NCBI RefSeq assembly: GCF_026342355.1
Contig: NZ_JAPEMV010000001.1
Location: forward strand, 1-64,000
DNA length: 64,000 nt
Reading direction: 5' to 3'
DNA from: Streptomyces sp. NBC_00249
Lineage (GTDB): Bacteria > Actinomycetota > Actinomycetes > Streptomycetales > Streptomycetaceae
Shown: in pieces, positions 40,697 to 50,203 of the stretch
Position numbering within the stretch: position 1 is the first letter of the stretch
Layout: each line of letters starts with the position of its first letter
Translations under genes and position numbers: made by a program
The notes under the pieces: generated by a model
The model's database searches: none
The model's input: the letters and a program-made list of their open reading frames with translations, nothing else
What the model was told of the DNA's origin: nothing

Positions 40697-43456
40697 TCAG
40701 CGCAGCGTGAACGGTGCTACATGGGTCGTGGTGTCCGCTCCGCTGATGGTGAACTCGAGGTTGTAGTTGCCGTTGGGCAGGTTCCGGGTGCTGACGGGGA
40801 GGCTGTAGGAGGAGAGGAGGGGGGTGTAGTTGAACCGGCCGGTGACCGGCCTCGTGACGGGGCCGGTGATGCGGCTGGCCGTCAGGGTGATGTTCGGGCT
40901 GGAGAGGTTGTTGCCGTTCGCGTCGCAGATCCGCAGGCTGATCACGACCTGACCGAGGAGGCGGACCGGCCGGTTCGGGTCGTAGAGCAGGCAGATCCGG
41001 TACGCCACGTTGTAGGTGACGCTCTTCGTGGCCGGGTTGGTGGCTACGTCCTTGGCGTTCACCGTGAACGTGTGCGAGCCGAGGGTCGAGGTGTTGACCG
41101 GGCTGTTGTTGGGAACCGTGCCGACGCAGCTCGCCACCCCGGAAGTGGCGTCCGTGCACGAGTAGGAGGCGGTGACCGGCTGACGGTACAGGTAGGTGCC
41201 GGCCGCCGGTCGGACGATGGTGATCGACGGCGCCACGGTGTCGAGCCGCACGGTGATCGTCTGCGGCGCCGAGGTGTTTCCGGCGTTGTCCGTGGCGGTG
41301 TACGTCACCGTGGTCACGCCGTTCGCCGTGATCGGCACGGCGGCACTGGCGCTGGACACGTCGGTGGATGCGATCGGCTGGGCGCCGCTCGCACTGTAGG
41401 TGATCTTCTGAATCCCGGAGCCGCAGGCCCCGTCACCGGCACTGATGTTGACCGTCGCCGGGCTGGTGGTGTTCCAGCCGACGGCGTTCGGCGACGGCGA
41501 GATGCTCGCGGAGGCGGTCGGCGCGGAGGTGTCCGCGTCGTACGTGTACTGGTCGGCGCCACTGGTCGGGCTGGTGCCGTTGGGAGTGGTCACGGTGACG
41601 TCCACGGTGCCCCGCGCCTGCGGCGGTGCCTCCGCGGTCAGTTCCTCCGGCCCGATGACGTTCACGTTCGAGGCCGATACGGAGCCGAACTTGACGGTGG
41701 TGCCGCTCGTCGGGAACTCCGTACCCCGCACCGTCACGGTGTTGACGCACGACGTCAGTTCGCGACCGTGGTTCGGGGTAACGCCGGTGACCGTGGGCGG
41801 GGACAGCGTGACGCGGTCCATCGCGGTGCCCCAGTCGCCGCCGGCCAGGCCGCCGATCTGCTGGACCGTCCAGACGTCCTTGGGGTGGCTGGGGTCACGG
41901 GCGATGCCCGAGTAGTCGCCCCAGCGGAATCCGGCGGAGTAGGCCTGCGTGCCCGCGGCGTAGAAGTCGCCGACCGTCGTGCCGGGGAAGTTGCCGCCCG
42001 GGACTCCGATCGCGACCGCGGTCGGGAACATGCTGGTCGAGGAGGCGGTGAAGCCCGCGAACAGGTCGTCCTCGTCGTTCATCACGACCGACCCGTAGTA
42101 GATGTGTCCGCCCACGAGACCGAGGTTGAAGTTGGTCGCCAGACTCTGCCCGCCGCTGGTCGAGACCTGGATGAAGCGCTGGCAGGCGCGGGCGGTCGTG
42201 TCGCCGGGCGGGGTGCACGAAACGTTGAAGACGCCCCAGAGGCGGTTGTTCTGCCAGGCGACCGACAGCATCCGGCCGTCGTTGGCATTGATGTTGGCGT
42301 CGCCCCCCGACGGCTGGGTGGCATCCGGCGGTGTGTCGGCGGCTCCGATGGCGATGGTGTTCTCGGTTTGAGCGACCGGCTGCATGGGATCGCCGGGCAC
42401 GCCGGTGATCGTGACCACCTGCACGTCCGTGCCGCCGTCGTCGCGCCGCATCGCGAGCTGGTCGTCGATCCCCGACAGCGAAACGGCCGGAACGACCTGG
42501 AACTTGGCCGTGTCGGGGGCGAAGGTCGTGAAGGTGATCGTGCCGCGGGCCACCAGCTCGGCCTTGTTGACCACCACGGTCACCACGCCCCGGAATCCGC
42601 TGTCCGGATCGCCGGTACGGGCCTTGTCGTAGTTGTTCCAGCTCAGCGTCACCTTGTTGTTGCTGTAGCCGAGCTTGGGCTGGTCGTGCTGGATGTTCGT
42701 GGTGTTGCTGCCGACGTTGTAGCGGGTCCAGGTACCGTTCGGGTCGTCGTCGTCGCTGACCGCCAGCTGGATCTCGTCACCGCCGGCCACGTTGGACTCG
42801 TAGCAGGCGTAGAAGCGGCCTGCTGCGGCGTCGTAGTGCACCCGCGGGTCAGTTCCCGAGTTCGTCGCGAAGCCGAAGAAGGCACCCAGGTCGAAGGGGC
42901 CGCCCACCGTGTTGCCGGCCTTGTCGTAGATCTGCCCGCTGCGGTTGATCATCTCGACGATGTACGTGGGCCCCACCGCGAGCTGCGCGTCGGACGGAAT
43001 ACGGCTGTTCACGTTCCCGAGCGTCGTGAACGTCTTCAGCCGCTCGAGAACGGCTGTGGACGGCACCGCCTTCGAGGACGCGGTGCCCGGGGCCGCCTTC
43101 GGGGTCAGGAGCCCGGTCGTGACCGGTCGGCTGGGCACCCGCTGCGCCGCACGCGCGGGCTTCGGGGCGGGCAGGAACGGCTTCGCTTCCTCCCCAGCGG
43201 CGCGCCGCGGCTCGGGCAGGGTCCGGGTATCCACCTGGCCGTCCGGCCGTACCCGCCTCTCCTCCTGCCCCGCGGCGGCCGGCCGCGAGGAGCTGCTGGA
43301 CGTGGGCGGGACGTTGGGCTGCGGCTCGGCACCCGCCCCAGCGGCCGTGGCGGCGATGGTCAGTGTCACGGTGAGCGCGACGACCGCCGTGCGCGACCAC
43401 TCCCGCGCCGCACGCAGCGCACGTCGGTTCAGTCGGAAGACCGGTCTCGACGACAT
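40697..43456 (-). CDS. Large secreted protein with IPT/TIG and Ig-like repeats
   Basis: 919 aa from ATG 43456, after GGGAG. Signal peptide TAVVALTVTLTIAATAAGAG followed by a Pro-rich region and a ~390-residue beta-propeller-like body: SRIPSDAQLAVGPTYIVEMI, DPRVHYDAAAGRFYACYESN and FRWGDYSGIARDPSHPKDVW. Then come an IPT/TIG domain (PTVTGVTPNHGRELTSCVNT), an FN3/Ig-like unit with ATDNAGNTSAPQTITVRLDT, and a last domain (YRICLLYDPNRPVRLLGQVV). There is no sortase signal or membrane anchor, so it is probably released. The body resembles uncharacterised secreted actinobacterial proteins; ligand unknown. Confidence 0.85.
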   Translation of the reverse strand: MSSRPVFRLNRRALRAAREWSRTAVVALTVTLTIAATAAGAGAEPQPNVPPTSSSSSRPAAAGQEERRVRPDGQVDTRTLPEPRRAAGEEAKPFLPAPKPARAAQRVPSRPVTTGLLTPKAAPGTASSKAVPSTAVLERLKTFTTLGNVNSRIPSDAQLAVGPTYIVEMINRSGQIYDKAGNTVGGPFDLGAFFGFATNSGTDPRVHYDAAAGRFYACYESNVAGGDEIQLAVSDDDDPNGTWTRYNVGSNTTNIQHDQPKLGYSNNKVTLSWNNYDKARTGDPDSGFRGVVTVVVNKAELVARGTITFTTFAPDTAKFQVVPAVSLSGIDDQLAMRRDDGGTDVQVVTITGVPGDPMQPVAQTENTIAIGAADTPPDATQPSGGDANINANDGRMLSVAWQNNRLWGVFNVSCTPPGDTTARACQRFIQVSTSGGQSLATNFNLGLVGGHIYYGSVVMNDEDDLFAGFTASSTSMFPTAVAIGVPGGNFPGTTVGDFYAAGTQAYSAGFRWGDYSGIARDPSHPKDVWTVQQIGGLAGGDWGTAMDRVTLSPPTVTGVTPNHGRELTSCVNTVTVRGTEFPTSGTTVKFGSVSASNVNVIGPEELTAEAPPQARGTVDVTVTTPNGTSPTSGADQYTYDADTSAPTASASISPSPNAVGWNTTSPATVNISAGDGACGSGIQKITYSASGAQPIASTDVSSASAAVPITANGVTTVTYTATDNAGNTSAPQTITVRLDTVAPSITIVRPAAGTYLYRQPVTASYSCTDATSGVASCVGTVPNNSPVNTSTLGSHTFTVNAKDVATNPATKSVTYNVAYRICLLYDPNRPVRLLGQVVISLRICDANGNNLSSPNITLTASRITGPVTRPVTGRFNYTPLLSSYSLPVSTRNLPNGNYNLEFTISGADTTTHVAPFTLR

Positions 43457-43664
43457 GGACTGCTCCCTTCCACTCTCGGCGGACATCCCGCCTCGCACAC
43501 AGATCGACGGCGGGCCGCCGATCCGCTGCAACTGTCAACGATCATGGGGTGCTGTCTAGCGGAAAGCCGTGTACACCGGCCTCTGTCCACGGCGTCGAAC
43601 ACCCTCTGTTCCCGCCCAGTTCCCCCAGCTGGTCTAGCGACTCCCACCACCAGGACTGTCCGGG

Positions 43665-43850
43665 AGACCACGTTCGGAGCCAGATGGTGAGGGCGGCGGC
43701 GGTTGCGGTGCTGCGGTAGACGTGGCGGCGCTTGTCGTACCGGGCAGCCGCGGCCCTGTGTTGCTTCCGTCGGTTGATGGTCCGTTCGATGGTGTGGCGC
43801 TTCCTGTACCGCTCTTCGTCGAAGCCTGGTGGCCGGCCGCCGCGTGAGCC
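43665..43850 (-). pseudogene. IS5 family transposase fragment
   Basis: GGRPPGFDEERYRKRHTIER, TINRRKQHRAAAARYDKRRH and VYRSTATAAALTIWLRT: the last 60 residues of an IS5-type transposase, catalytic Glu of HTIER included. The frame runs on past the usual WLRP end into host sequence. Confidence 0.85.
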
Positions 43851-44200
43851 TTTACACAGGCGGGCGGCGTGGCTGCGGCCTGGCTGTCGGTCTTCTCTGG
43901 GATCGTGTGCCGGATCCCCCGTTCTCGGTTGTACGGACCGGAAGTGCGGTCCGTGCTGCGTACGACGGTCTGCGGCGCCCCTCCGGACACGTCCTGACGG
44001 CCGGGCGGTGTCCCGCGTCGCACTGGTGGAAGATGACGGGTTCCTCACCGTCCGGCATCGAGCGCGTGGTGTTGCAGAGGGGCTCGGCGGGTGCGGTGGC
44101 GGCACGGGCGTTGCCATGCCCTCCGAGGTCCGCACGCACACTTCACGTATCGGCCTTCACGGGCCCGGCCCGGCACCAAGTCCGCCTGCCGCCTGCGCCC
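43851..44200. other. Stretch without a supported gene
   Basis: Between the IS5 fragment and the NTF2-like gene. Short frames on both strands lack family motifs. No repeat or RNA gene seen. Confidence 0.5.
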
Positions 44201-44659
44201 TCACGGGGCGCAGGCCTCGGCGATCGACAGGCTGTTCTCGTAGAGGTGGTGCCGGGTGATCCGGCCGTCCTCGACGGTGAGGTGCAGCGCGAACGGGCCC
44301 TCGAAGGACTTTCCCGTCGCTCGTACGGTCCCCGACAGGTGCCCCATCAGGACCGCGTCGGTGCCGTCGACGAGGAAGGTGTCGACGGAGGCGCGCGCGT
44401 CCTCGGGGACAGTGTGCTCCATCAGCTCCGTGAACTGGGCAGCACATTCGGCGGCGGTGGACCGCGGCCGGATCCACGGGACGGCCGGGTTCTCGGCCAG
44501 CAACCAGTCGACCTCGCCGGCGAAGAGCGCGACGAGCCGCCCGGTGTCCCCGGCCACCCGGGCGGCAAGGAACTCCTGCACGACGGCCCGGGTGGCCTCG
44601 GCGACGGAACTCGCGATGGTGGCTGAACTCGGCTTGTTCCTTGTGGACTTGACAAACAT
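44201..44659 (-). CDS. NTF2/SnoaL-like protein
   Basis: 152 aa, ATG 44659 with GAGGAG upstream. Cone-shaped NTF2 fold: VVQEFLAARVAGDTGRLVAL, FAGEVDWLLAENPAVPWIRP, VDTFLVDGTDAVLMGHLSGT and the terminal FALHLTVEDGRITRHHLYEN, SLSIAEA. This is the common ketosteroid-isomerase-like domain used by stress proteins and small enzymes. No partner gene. Confidence 0.88.
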   Translation of the reverse strand: MFVKSTRNKPSSATIASSVAEATRAVVQEFLAARVAGDTGRLVALFAGEVDWLLAENPAVPWIRPRSTAAECAAQFTELMEHTVPEDARASVDTFLVDGTDAVLMGHLSGTVRATGKSFEGPFALHLTVEDGRITRHHLYENSLSIAEACAP

Positions 44660-45197
44660 TGCGCTCTCCTCGCGGCTGCGGCCGGGATCCCGGCGGGGGT
44701 ACCCGTCGATGCACTTGATCCTGCCGGTGGAGGCGAGAGCCGTCGATTACCCCAGGGGTCATGAGCGGCCGATAGCGAGAGGGCGCACCTCCTTCGGCGC
44801 AGGCCCTGCAGAGGAAGAAAGCCGCATACGCGCCACGCACAGAGTTGGCACGGGGCCCTACTGCGGCCCCGAGAACGTACTCGGCATGACCGGCTGACGG
44901 GTGGCCTCCAGGTGGCGGGTACGTTCAGAGGCAAGGGGTGCGGCTGCCCTGGCCGGCAGGGGCCGCGCCCCGGCCTTCGGGGGCGACCGGCCCCCGCCGA
45001 TCGCCGCGCCGGACCTCGAACCTGGCGCCGTTTCCGACGCCAGCCATGGGTCGGACGGGGAGGTGAACACCACCCATGGGGACCGGTGTTCCGTCAGAGT
45101 GGGCTTGGTCATCATGGGTGAGAGCCTTGCACGGCATTTGCTCGGAGCCCGAGCGGTCAAAGGAGGGGAGACCACCGGCCGGAAGCGGGCGGACGGC
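44660..45197. other. 538-bp stretch without a supported gene
   Basis: Frames on both strands are short or have Arg/Pro-rich shadow composition. Nothing recognised. Confidence 0.5.
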
Positions 45198-46586
45198 TCA
45201 GGCGGACGGCACCCAGCGCTCCGGTACCGTGTCGGCCTCCCGCACCGCCCCCTGCCGTCGGGCGGCTGCCAGGCGGGCACCCTGCTCCGCGACCGGCAGC
45301 AGGTCGGTGGGAGCGACGCCCGACTCCGGTGGCACGGCACGCTGCCCCATCAGTTCCACCCGACGGGCCTGCTCCGCCGGGAACACGTCGGCGGGCAGGA
45401 ACCACGAGGCGGCGCCGGTGACGTCCACCTGGCGCAGCAGGCCCTCGGCGGCGAAGTGCAGCCGGTAGCCGAGGTATTGCAGGTCGGTGTCGAAGAGCAG
45501 GGTGCCGGTGACCAGTCCGCGGGCCTGTCGTGCCCAGCGCGCCAGTCTGCCCACGGCGCGCGGCAGCATGCGGGCCCGACCGATCGACGCCGCGTATCCG
45601 TCGGCCTCCACCCCGCCCTCGGCGAAGCGGCCCGTACCGGTGAGGGTGATCGCGCCGGGCTCGGCGCCCGTACGGAACTGCAGGCGCCCGTCACCACCGC
45701 CGTCCGCGGTATGGCGGCTTCGCAGATCGGAGTACCGCGCCGTGTTGGCTGCTGCCGTTTCGATGGCGGCGGCGACCACGGTGACCCTGGCGGCCGGGTT
45801 GCCGGTGAGGAGGGCCTCGGCCGTGGCCAGCGCGTGGTCTCCACCTCCGGCCACGATCCAGCTGTCGGCGGCCGTCACCGCGAGCTGCCCGTACACCAAC
45901 GCGTCCCCGAAGCAGAGCCGTCCGGCGGCGTCCTCGGTGGCGCGCAGGAAGGCGGCGAACGCTCGGATGGCCTCGATCGGCGCCGTGACCGGGGCCAGTA
46001 GCAGCGGATCGGCGCGGTCCAGCAACGCCAGCACTTCCGCCGGGCTGCTGCTTTTCTGGTTGAGCACGTCGAAGAGCGCTGCCGTCAGCTCGCTCGCGGC
46101 CGCACCCATTCCGACCAGATCGTTCAGCAGGACACTGGCGGCCCAGTTGAAGGAGTGCAGCGCGGGGCCGGTGCCGGGCACGAGCTGTGCGGGCAGGCCC
46201 GGGGCGAGCGTCGGTATGCCCTCGACGTCGGCGATGACCGGGGCGGCGGCCCCTGCGGGGTGGATGACCGCGACCAGACGGCGTTCCTCGTCCACGGCCA
46301 GCTCAGCGGTGCCGTTGAGCCGCGGGCCGGAGGTGGCCAGCTGGTCCAGCCACATCCGGACGGCCGTCGTCGGCACGCGCTCCATGGGGGCCGCGTACGC
46401 GTACGGGTCGAAGCCGCACCTGTTCAGGTCTCGTAGTTGATCGGGGGTGTGGCCGAGGTCGGCGAGTACTCCTCGGTGGAACAGGCCGCCGCAGTCGTCG
46501 ACCAGCAAGCCCCCCGCCGGGCGTGCCAGGGCCGCGGGCCCACCCCCGATCATGATCGTCACAGGCCGAACAGTGTTTTCGGGCAT
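45198..46586 (-). CDS. FAD/NAD(P)-binding-domain-like protein
   Basis: 462 aa from ATG 46586, chosen because GGGGGACG lies upstream; ATG 46613 is an alternative. The N-terminus has a dinucleotide-binding turn TIMIGGGPAALARPAGGLLV, though the GxGxxG is altered to GGGPAA. A second Rossmann-like turn, SWIVAGGGDHALATAEALLT then GNPAARVTVVAAA, lies near residue 265. The architecture (two Rossmann units, no metal motifs) suggests a flavoprotein oxidoreductase, but the altered first motif could mean loss of FAD binding. Not part of an operon. Confidence 0.6.
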   Translation of the reverse strand: MPENTVRPVTIMIGGGPAALARPAGGLLVDDCGGLFHRGVLADLGHTPDQLRDLNRCGFDPYAYAAPMERVPTTAVRMWLDQLATSGPRLNGTAELAVDEERRLVAVIHPAGAAAPVIADVEGIPTLAPGLPAQLVPGTGPALHSFNWAASVLLNDLVGMGAAASELTAALFDVLNQKSSSPAEVLALLDRADPLLLAPVTAPIEAIRAFAAFLRATEDAAGRLCFGDALVYGQLAVTAADSWIVAGGGDHALATAEALLTGNPAARVTVVAAAIETAAANTARYSDLRSRHTADGGGDGRLQFRTGAEPGAITLTGTGRFAEGGVEADGYAASIGRARMLPRAVGRLARWARQARGLVTGTLLFDTDLQYLGYRLHFAAEGLLRQVDVTGAASWFLPADVFPAEQARRVELMGQRAVPPESGVAPTDLLPVAEQGARLAAARRQGAVREADTVPERWVPSA

Positions 46587-46771
46587 GGCCGCGTCCCCCG
46601 CTTCGCTGATCATATGAGTCACAGTAACCCTGCGCACCGATCGACGGTCGAGGCACGTCACCCCACCCTCCGCCACCATGTGGGGAGTTGCCCAGAGCCA
46701 GCCGCTGGAGGCTGCCGTTGCACGACGCGCGCAGAGCCCTGTGGCCGCCCGCGCGATGGTCGGCTGTGTTG

Positions 46772-47341
46772 TCAGCCGACGATCTGGTCCCCGTCAGGTA
46801 CGTCCTCGACCGTCACAAGGCGGCGGGGCAGTTCGAGTCCTTGCGCCACCGCATGGGCCAGTCCTTCGGGGTCCGGGTGTGCCGGGTACGGCGGCTGTTC
46901 CTCCTCGCCGTAACTCTCGATCGCCTTGCCGAAGTAGCTCGGATGCCAGGCGCCGACGGCCCCCTTGACCTCTATCGCGGTCACGGGGCGGTCGCCGACG
47001 CGGTGCTTGAGCGCGGCAAGGATCTCATCGGACCGCAGTTCACCCGGCACCTGGAACAGGCTGGCGTGAGCGCCGACGAGGCCGCCGCCCCGCAACCGCA
47101 CGGTCACGGTCAGGCAGCTGGTGACGCTCGGATAGGTGATCACACCCCCGGGCGCGACCTCCTTGACCTGCCCTTCGGTGACCGTCACTCTGTCGGGTGC
47201 CGCCGGGCTGCTTGCCGCGCGCGATCCTGCGTGGGCGGGCTCGTGCCGGGCGTTGCCGGCGGCCGCACTGGGCGAGGTGAGGGCCGTGGCGCCCACAAGG
47301 GCAACGGCGAGAGTGGCGATGACGCGCTTCAGTTCGATCAC
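46772..47341 (-). CDS. Secreted hypothetical protein
   Basis: 189 aa from GTG 47341, with GGGGGAGA 13 bases upstream. Signal peptide LKRVIATLAVALVGATALTS-PSAAAG. The mature part has VTVTEGQVKEVAPGGVITYP, SVTSCLTVTVRLRGGGLVGA, HASLFQVPGELRSDEILAAL, RPVTAIEVKGAVGAWHPSYF. Similar short secreted proteins exist in Streptomyces, but their function is unknown. Confidence 0.65.
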   Translation of the reverse strand: MIELKRVIATLAVALVGATALTSPSAAAGNARHEPAHAGSRAASSPAAPDRVTVTEGQVKEVAPGGVITYPSVTSCLTVTVRLRGGGLVGAHASLFQVPGELRSDEILAALKHRVGDRPVTAIEVKGAVGAWHPSYFGKAIESYGEEEQPPYPAHPDPEGLAHAVAQGLELPRRLVTVEDVPDGDQIVG

Positions 47342-47647
47342 AACCGTGGATTCTCCCCCATCGGCCTCCGTGGCGGCCCTCCCGGCCGTCACTCGTGGGG
47401 ACCGCCTACCCCTCCCCCACTGCGCAGGCCCCTCACCATGTCACTCCGCTGCGGCCTGTCGTGCAGGGCCATCCCTTTGACCAGCAGCTTCAAGTCCGCG
47501 AAGCCTCAGTGACGTTCACCCGGCCCCGGCCGGGATCTGGTGGCGGTGGTCGGGTGTGGATGCCGGGTTCGATGGCTCCGGCCGCAGTGGCTGGGCCCTG
47601 TCGTCCAAGTGGCGCCGGCGAGGCCTAGCAGAACCGCGGCCGCGCGC
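47342..47647. other. Stretch without a supported gene
   Basis: Upstream of the secreted protein and downstream of the AbiEii gene. Nothing recognised on either strand; in particular no antitoxin-like frame. Confidence 0.5.
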
Positions 47648-48313
47648 TCAGGCTTCCGCGTCCTGGTCGTGCAGGCGTCGGTCGAGGTCGGCGGCCCAGT
47701 GCTGGGCCCAGGCGCGGAGTTCGGCCGTCTCGTCCTCGGTGAGGCCGTAGGCGGCGAACTCCTCGTCGCCGGCCCAGTCGATGCCGGTGAGGCGGTCGCG
47801 GAGGTCTTCGAGGCGGAAGTCGTCGCGGCCGTGGCGTTCGCCGAGGCGTTCGAGGTCGTGGGTGGTGCGGTGGCGGGACGCGGCGCGGACGTCGATGAAG
47901 TCGCGTGCCGCGCCGCGGTCGGCGAGGGCGCGGACCTTGGTGCCGATCACCGAGTCGAAGGCCAGGACGGGGCCGTACTCGGTCTGGGCCGGCGGGGTCC
48001 AGAAGTGCTCCTTGAGGACGTCGACCTCGCAGTCCTCGCCCGTCTGCGGGTCGGTGGCCATCAGGCGGGCGGAGAGCGCGTCGACGTCGATGACGCGTAC
48101 GCGCCAGCCGCGTGCGGTGAGCTCGTGTTCGAGGCTGCCGACGATCTCGGACATGGGGGCGGGGTTCTCGGTGGCCACGTCCAGGTCCTGGCTGAGGCGG
48201 TCGACGAGGCCGTGGGCCTGGACCGCGTAGCCGCCGGTGAGGACGAGCGGGTACGGGGCGCCGATGTCGATCACCGCGGCGAGCAGGCGCCGGTGCAGGC
48301 CGCTGAGGTTCAC
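47648..48313 (-). CDS. AbiEii/AbiGii-type nucleotidyltransferase (orphan)
   Basis: 221 aa from GTG 48313. DNA-polymerase-beta-fold nucleotidyltransferase: PLVLTGGYAVQAHGLVDRLS with QDLDVAT (GG..DxD active site), a later CEVDVLKEHF that supplies the third acidic residue, and GTKVRALADRGAARDFIDVR. This is the toxin family of type IV toxin-antitoxin and abortive infection systems. The start GTG overlaps the TGA of a 19-codon frame beginning ATG 48369 (MVRLSSAAPELRPAGSAAA), so translation may be coupled. No AbiEi antitoxin gene is next to it, so its role is unclear. Confidence 0.75.
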   Translation of the reverse strand: MNLSGLHRRLLAAVIDIGAPYPLVLTGGYAVQAHGLVDRLSQDLDVATENPAPMSEIVGSLEHELTARGWRVRVIDVDALSARLMATDPQTGEDCEVDVLKEHFWTPPAQTEYGPVLAFDSVIGTKVRALADRGAARDFIDVRAASRHRTTHDLERLGERHGRDDFRLEDLRDRLTGIDWAGDEEFAAYGLTEDETAELRAWAQHWAADLDRRLHDQDAEA

Positions 48314-49110
48314 GCGGCGGCGGAGCCGGCCGGCCGGAGCTCGGGAGCGGCGGAGGAGAGCCTGACCATGCGTCCGATTGTCCCGCGTCCCGCGCGCCTC
48401 CGTACCGCGGACACGGCAATGCGCCCCATCGGCTGTACCGAGCGCACACGCCGGGGAGCCGCGCCGGATGCACCCGCGCCCACGCGTCGGCGGACCGGTG
48501 GGGAGTCCGAACGGGGGCAGAGGATCCCGCGAAACCAGGGGCTGCCAGGTCACGGGGATACGGACGGTTCCCCGCTCCGACACGACACGCTGCACTTCCG
48601 CATCCGCTTCCGCATCCGCCTCCGGCAGCGCGGTTCACCTACGGCACGTGCCACATTCGGCGTGCTGGTCCGGCGGCTGGGCACACGTACCCCATCCGTC
48701 ACGAGAAGTGACGGGAGTCACATCGCACCCTCTCCTCGGCCCTGCGAAGGCCACGCCCGACACCACCCTTGCTCCAGGGCCTGCCCAATGCCCGCAGCCC
48801 CGCTCGCCGAAGCGGAAGGCCGCGGCGGCATGTGGATCATGGCAGCCCTTGATCACCACGGTGGAAGCGGAAGGTCACGGGCGCAGCCGTCGGGCCCGTG
48901 CGTTCCCCAGTCATCGGGCACGGTCTGTCCGTTGGGCCGGACGTCCCCGACCCGAAGGAACCGCGCTCCTTTGTGTTCATCTCGGCGTTACGAACAGCAG
49001 GTTCGTGCATTCGACCAGTACGAAGTGCCATGGGTGGCGGAGCAGACTTCCCGCCGAGGCCGCGGCTCGTCATGAGAGCCGACGCCACAAGTCGAGGGGG
49101 AACCACCACG
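48314..49110. other. 797-bp stretch without a supported gene
   Basis: Apart from the 19-codon leader frame of the AbiEii gene, frames lack motifs. A 7-bp hairpin CCGTCAC-GAGAA-GTGACGG lies at 48696-48714. The last ~100 bp form the leader of the methyltransferase gene. Confidence 0.5.
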
Positions 49111-49851
49111 ATGAGTGGTCAGTTGTACGACGGTATCGGCGAAGCCTTCGAAGGCTTCAAGACCCTGCCCATCATCCGCTACGCCGAGGTACCGGGTTTC
49201 CTTGCCCTGGTCGGCGACGTCACCGGCAAGTCCGTACTGGACATCGCGTGCGGTACCGGCTTCTACAGCCGGGAGCTCAAGCGCCGCGGCGCGTCCCGTG
49301 TCTTCGGATTCGACATCTCCGGCGCGATGGTCGATGCGGCCGACGCACTCGAGAAGGCCGAGCCGCTCGGCATCGAGTACGAGGTCGGCGACACGGCCAC
49401 CCTGAAGGTCTTCGACCAGCCGTTTGACGTCGCCGTGGCCGTGCAGGCGTTCAACTACGCGAGCGACGTCGCCGAGATCGAGCGGATGATGCGCAACATC
49501 CGGCGCAGTCTCGTCGCCGGCGGCGCGTTCTTCCTGTTCGTACAGAGCCCGGCCTTCGACTTCGGCGGTCCGTCGCTGGAGAAGTACGGGTTCCTGTGCG
49601 AGTCGACCGGGAAGGACAACGAGATCGGCCGGGGCATCCGGCTCACGGCCCTGCTGGATCCGCCGGTCTCGTTCGAGGCCACCACGCCGTCGAAGGAGAC
49701 GTACGAACAGACCTTGACGGCGGCCGGGTTCACCGGGATCGAGTGGGTCCCGCTCGACGTCTCGGATGCCGGAGTGGAGAAGTTCGGCGAGGAGTACTGG
49801 GCGGACTACGCCGCCAACCGGCCACTGACCATGATCCGCTGCACCGCCTGA
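49111..49851 (+). CDS. Class I SAM-dependent methyltransferase
   Basis: 246 aa from ATG 49111 with GAGGGGG upstream. Rossmann methyltransferase motif I VLDIACGTGFYSRELKRRGA, motif II VFGFDISGAMVDAADALEKA, motif III DVAVAVQAFNYASDVAEIER, and a Phe/Tyr-rich C-terminal half. The LYDGIGEAFEGFKTLPIIRY lead resembles the ToxA/small-molecule methyltransferase group. Substrate unknown. Followed by a strong terminator. Confidence 0.9.
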   Translation: MSGQLYDGIGEAFEGFKTLPIIRYAEVPGFLALVGDVTGKSVLDIACGTGFYSRELKRRGASRVFGFDISGAMVDAADALEKAEPLGIEYEVGDTATLKVFDQPFDVAVAVQAFNYASDVAEIERMMRNIRRSLVAGGAFFLFVQSPAFDFGGPSLEKYGFLCESTGKDNEIGRGIRLTALLDPPVSFEATTPSKETYEQTLTAAGFTGIEWVPLDVSDAGVEKFGEEYWADYAANRPLTMIRCTA

Positions 49852-49864
49852 CCGAGGGCCTCTG

Positions 49865-49898
49865 ACGCTGACCCGGCCCTGAAGGGTCGGGTCAGCGT
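49865..49898 (+). terminator. Hairpin terminator, 15-bp stem
   Basis: ACGCTGACCCGGCCC, loop TGAA, GGGTCGGGTCAGCGT with one G-T pair, 13 bp after the methyltransferase stop. Confidence 0.8.
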
Positions 49899-49972
49899 GC
49901 AGTCCCGCTACCGGGTCCATCCCGCCGACCCCCGTGTGAAGCAGGGGGCGGCGGTCCGGTTCATGCTCCTGA

Positions 49973-50203
49973 TCACCGGTTGTCGGCGTCGGCGAGGGGG
50001 CGCAGGGTGTGGTGGACGGCGAAGCCGAAGGCGGTGAGGCCGGCCGCGAGAAGGATCAGCTGACTCAGGACCGGGCCGTAGAAGAGGTCGGCGAAGAGGA
50101 GGTCCGACAGCAGTCCGGTGAGGCGGGCGGCCAATGGCATGCCTGCGGCGACGGCCAGGATGCCGAAGACGAGTCCTGCGGCGGCGAGCACGGGGCGGAG
50201 CAC
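49973..50203 (-). CDS. Small membrane protein
   Basis: 76 aa from ATG 50203. Helices VLAAAGLVFGILAVAAGMPL and LSQLILLAAGLTAFGFAVHH with a short FADLFYGP loop. Its start region overlaps the front of the opposing histidine kinase remnant, which suggests the kinase N-terminus was replaced by this DNA. Confidence 0.55.
   Translation of the reverse strand: MLRPVLAAAGLVFGILAVAAGMPLAARLTGLLSDLLFADLFYGPVLSQLILLAAGLTAFGFAVHHTLRPLADADNR

Noticed and set aside
40595..43690. A 1031-codon forward frame opposite the 919-aa secreted protein
   Set aside because: It has no signal peptide or domain and is Arg/Val/Gly-rich; the reverse strand shows TIG and Ig-like repeats and a ribosome site.
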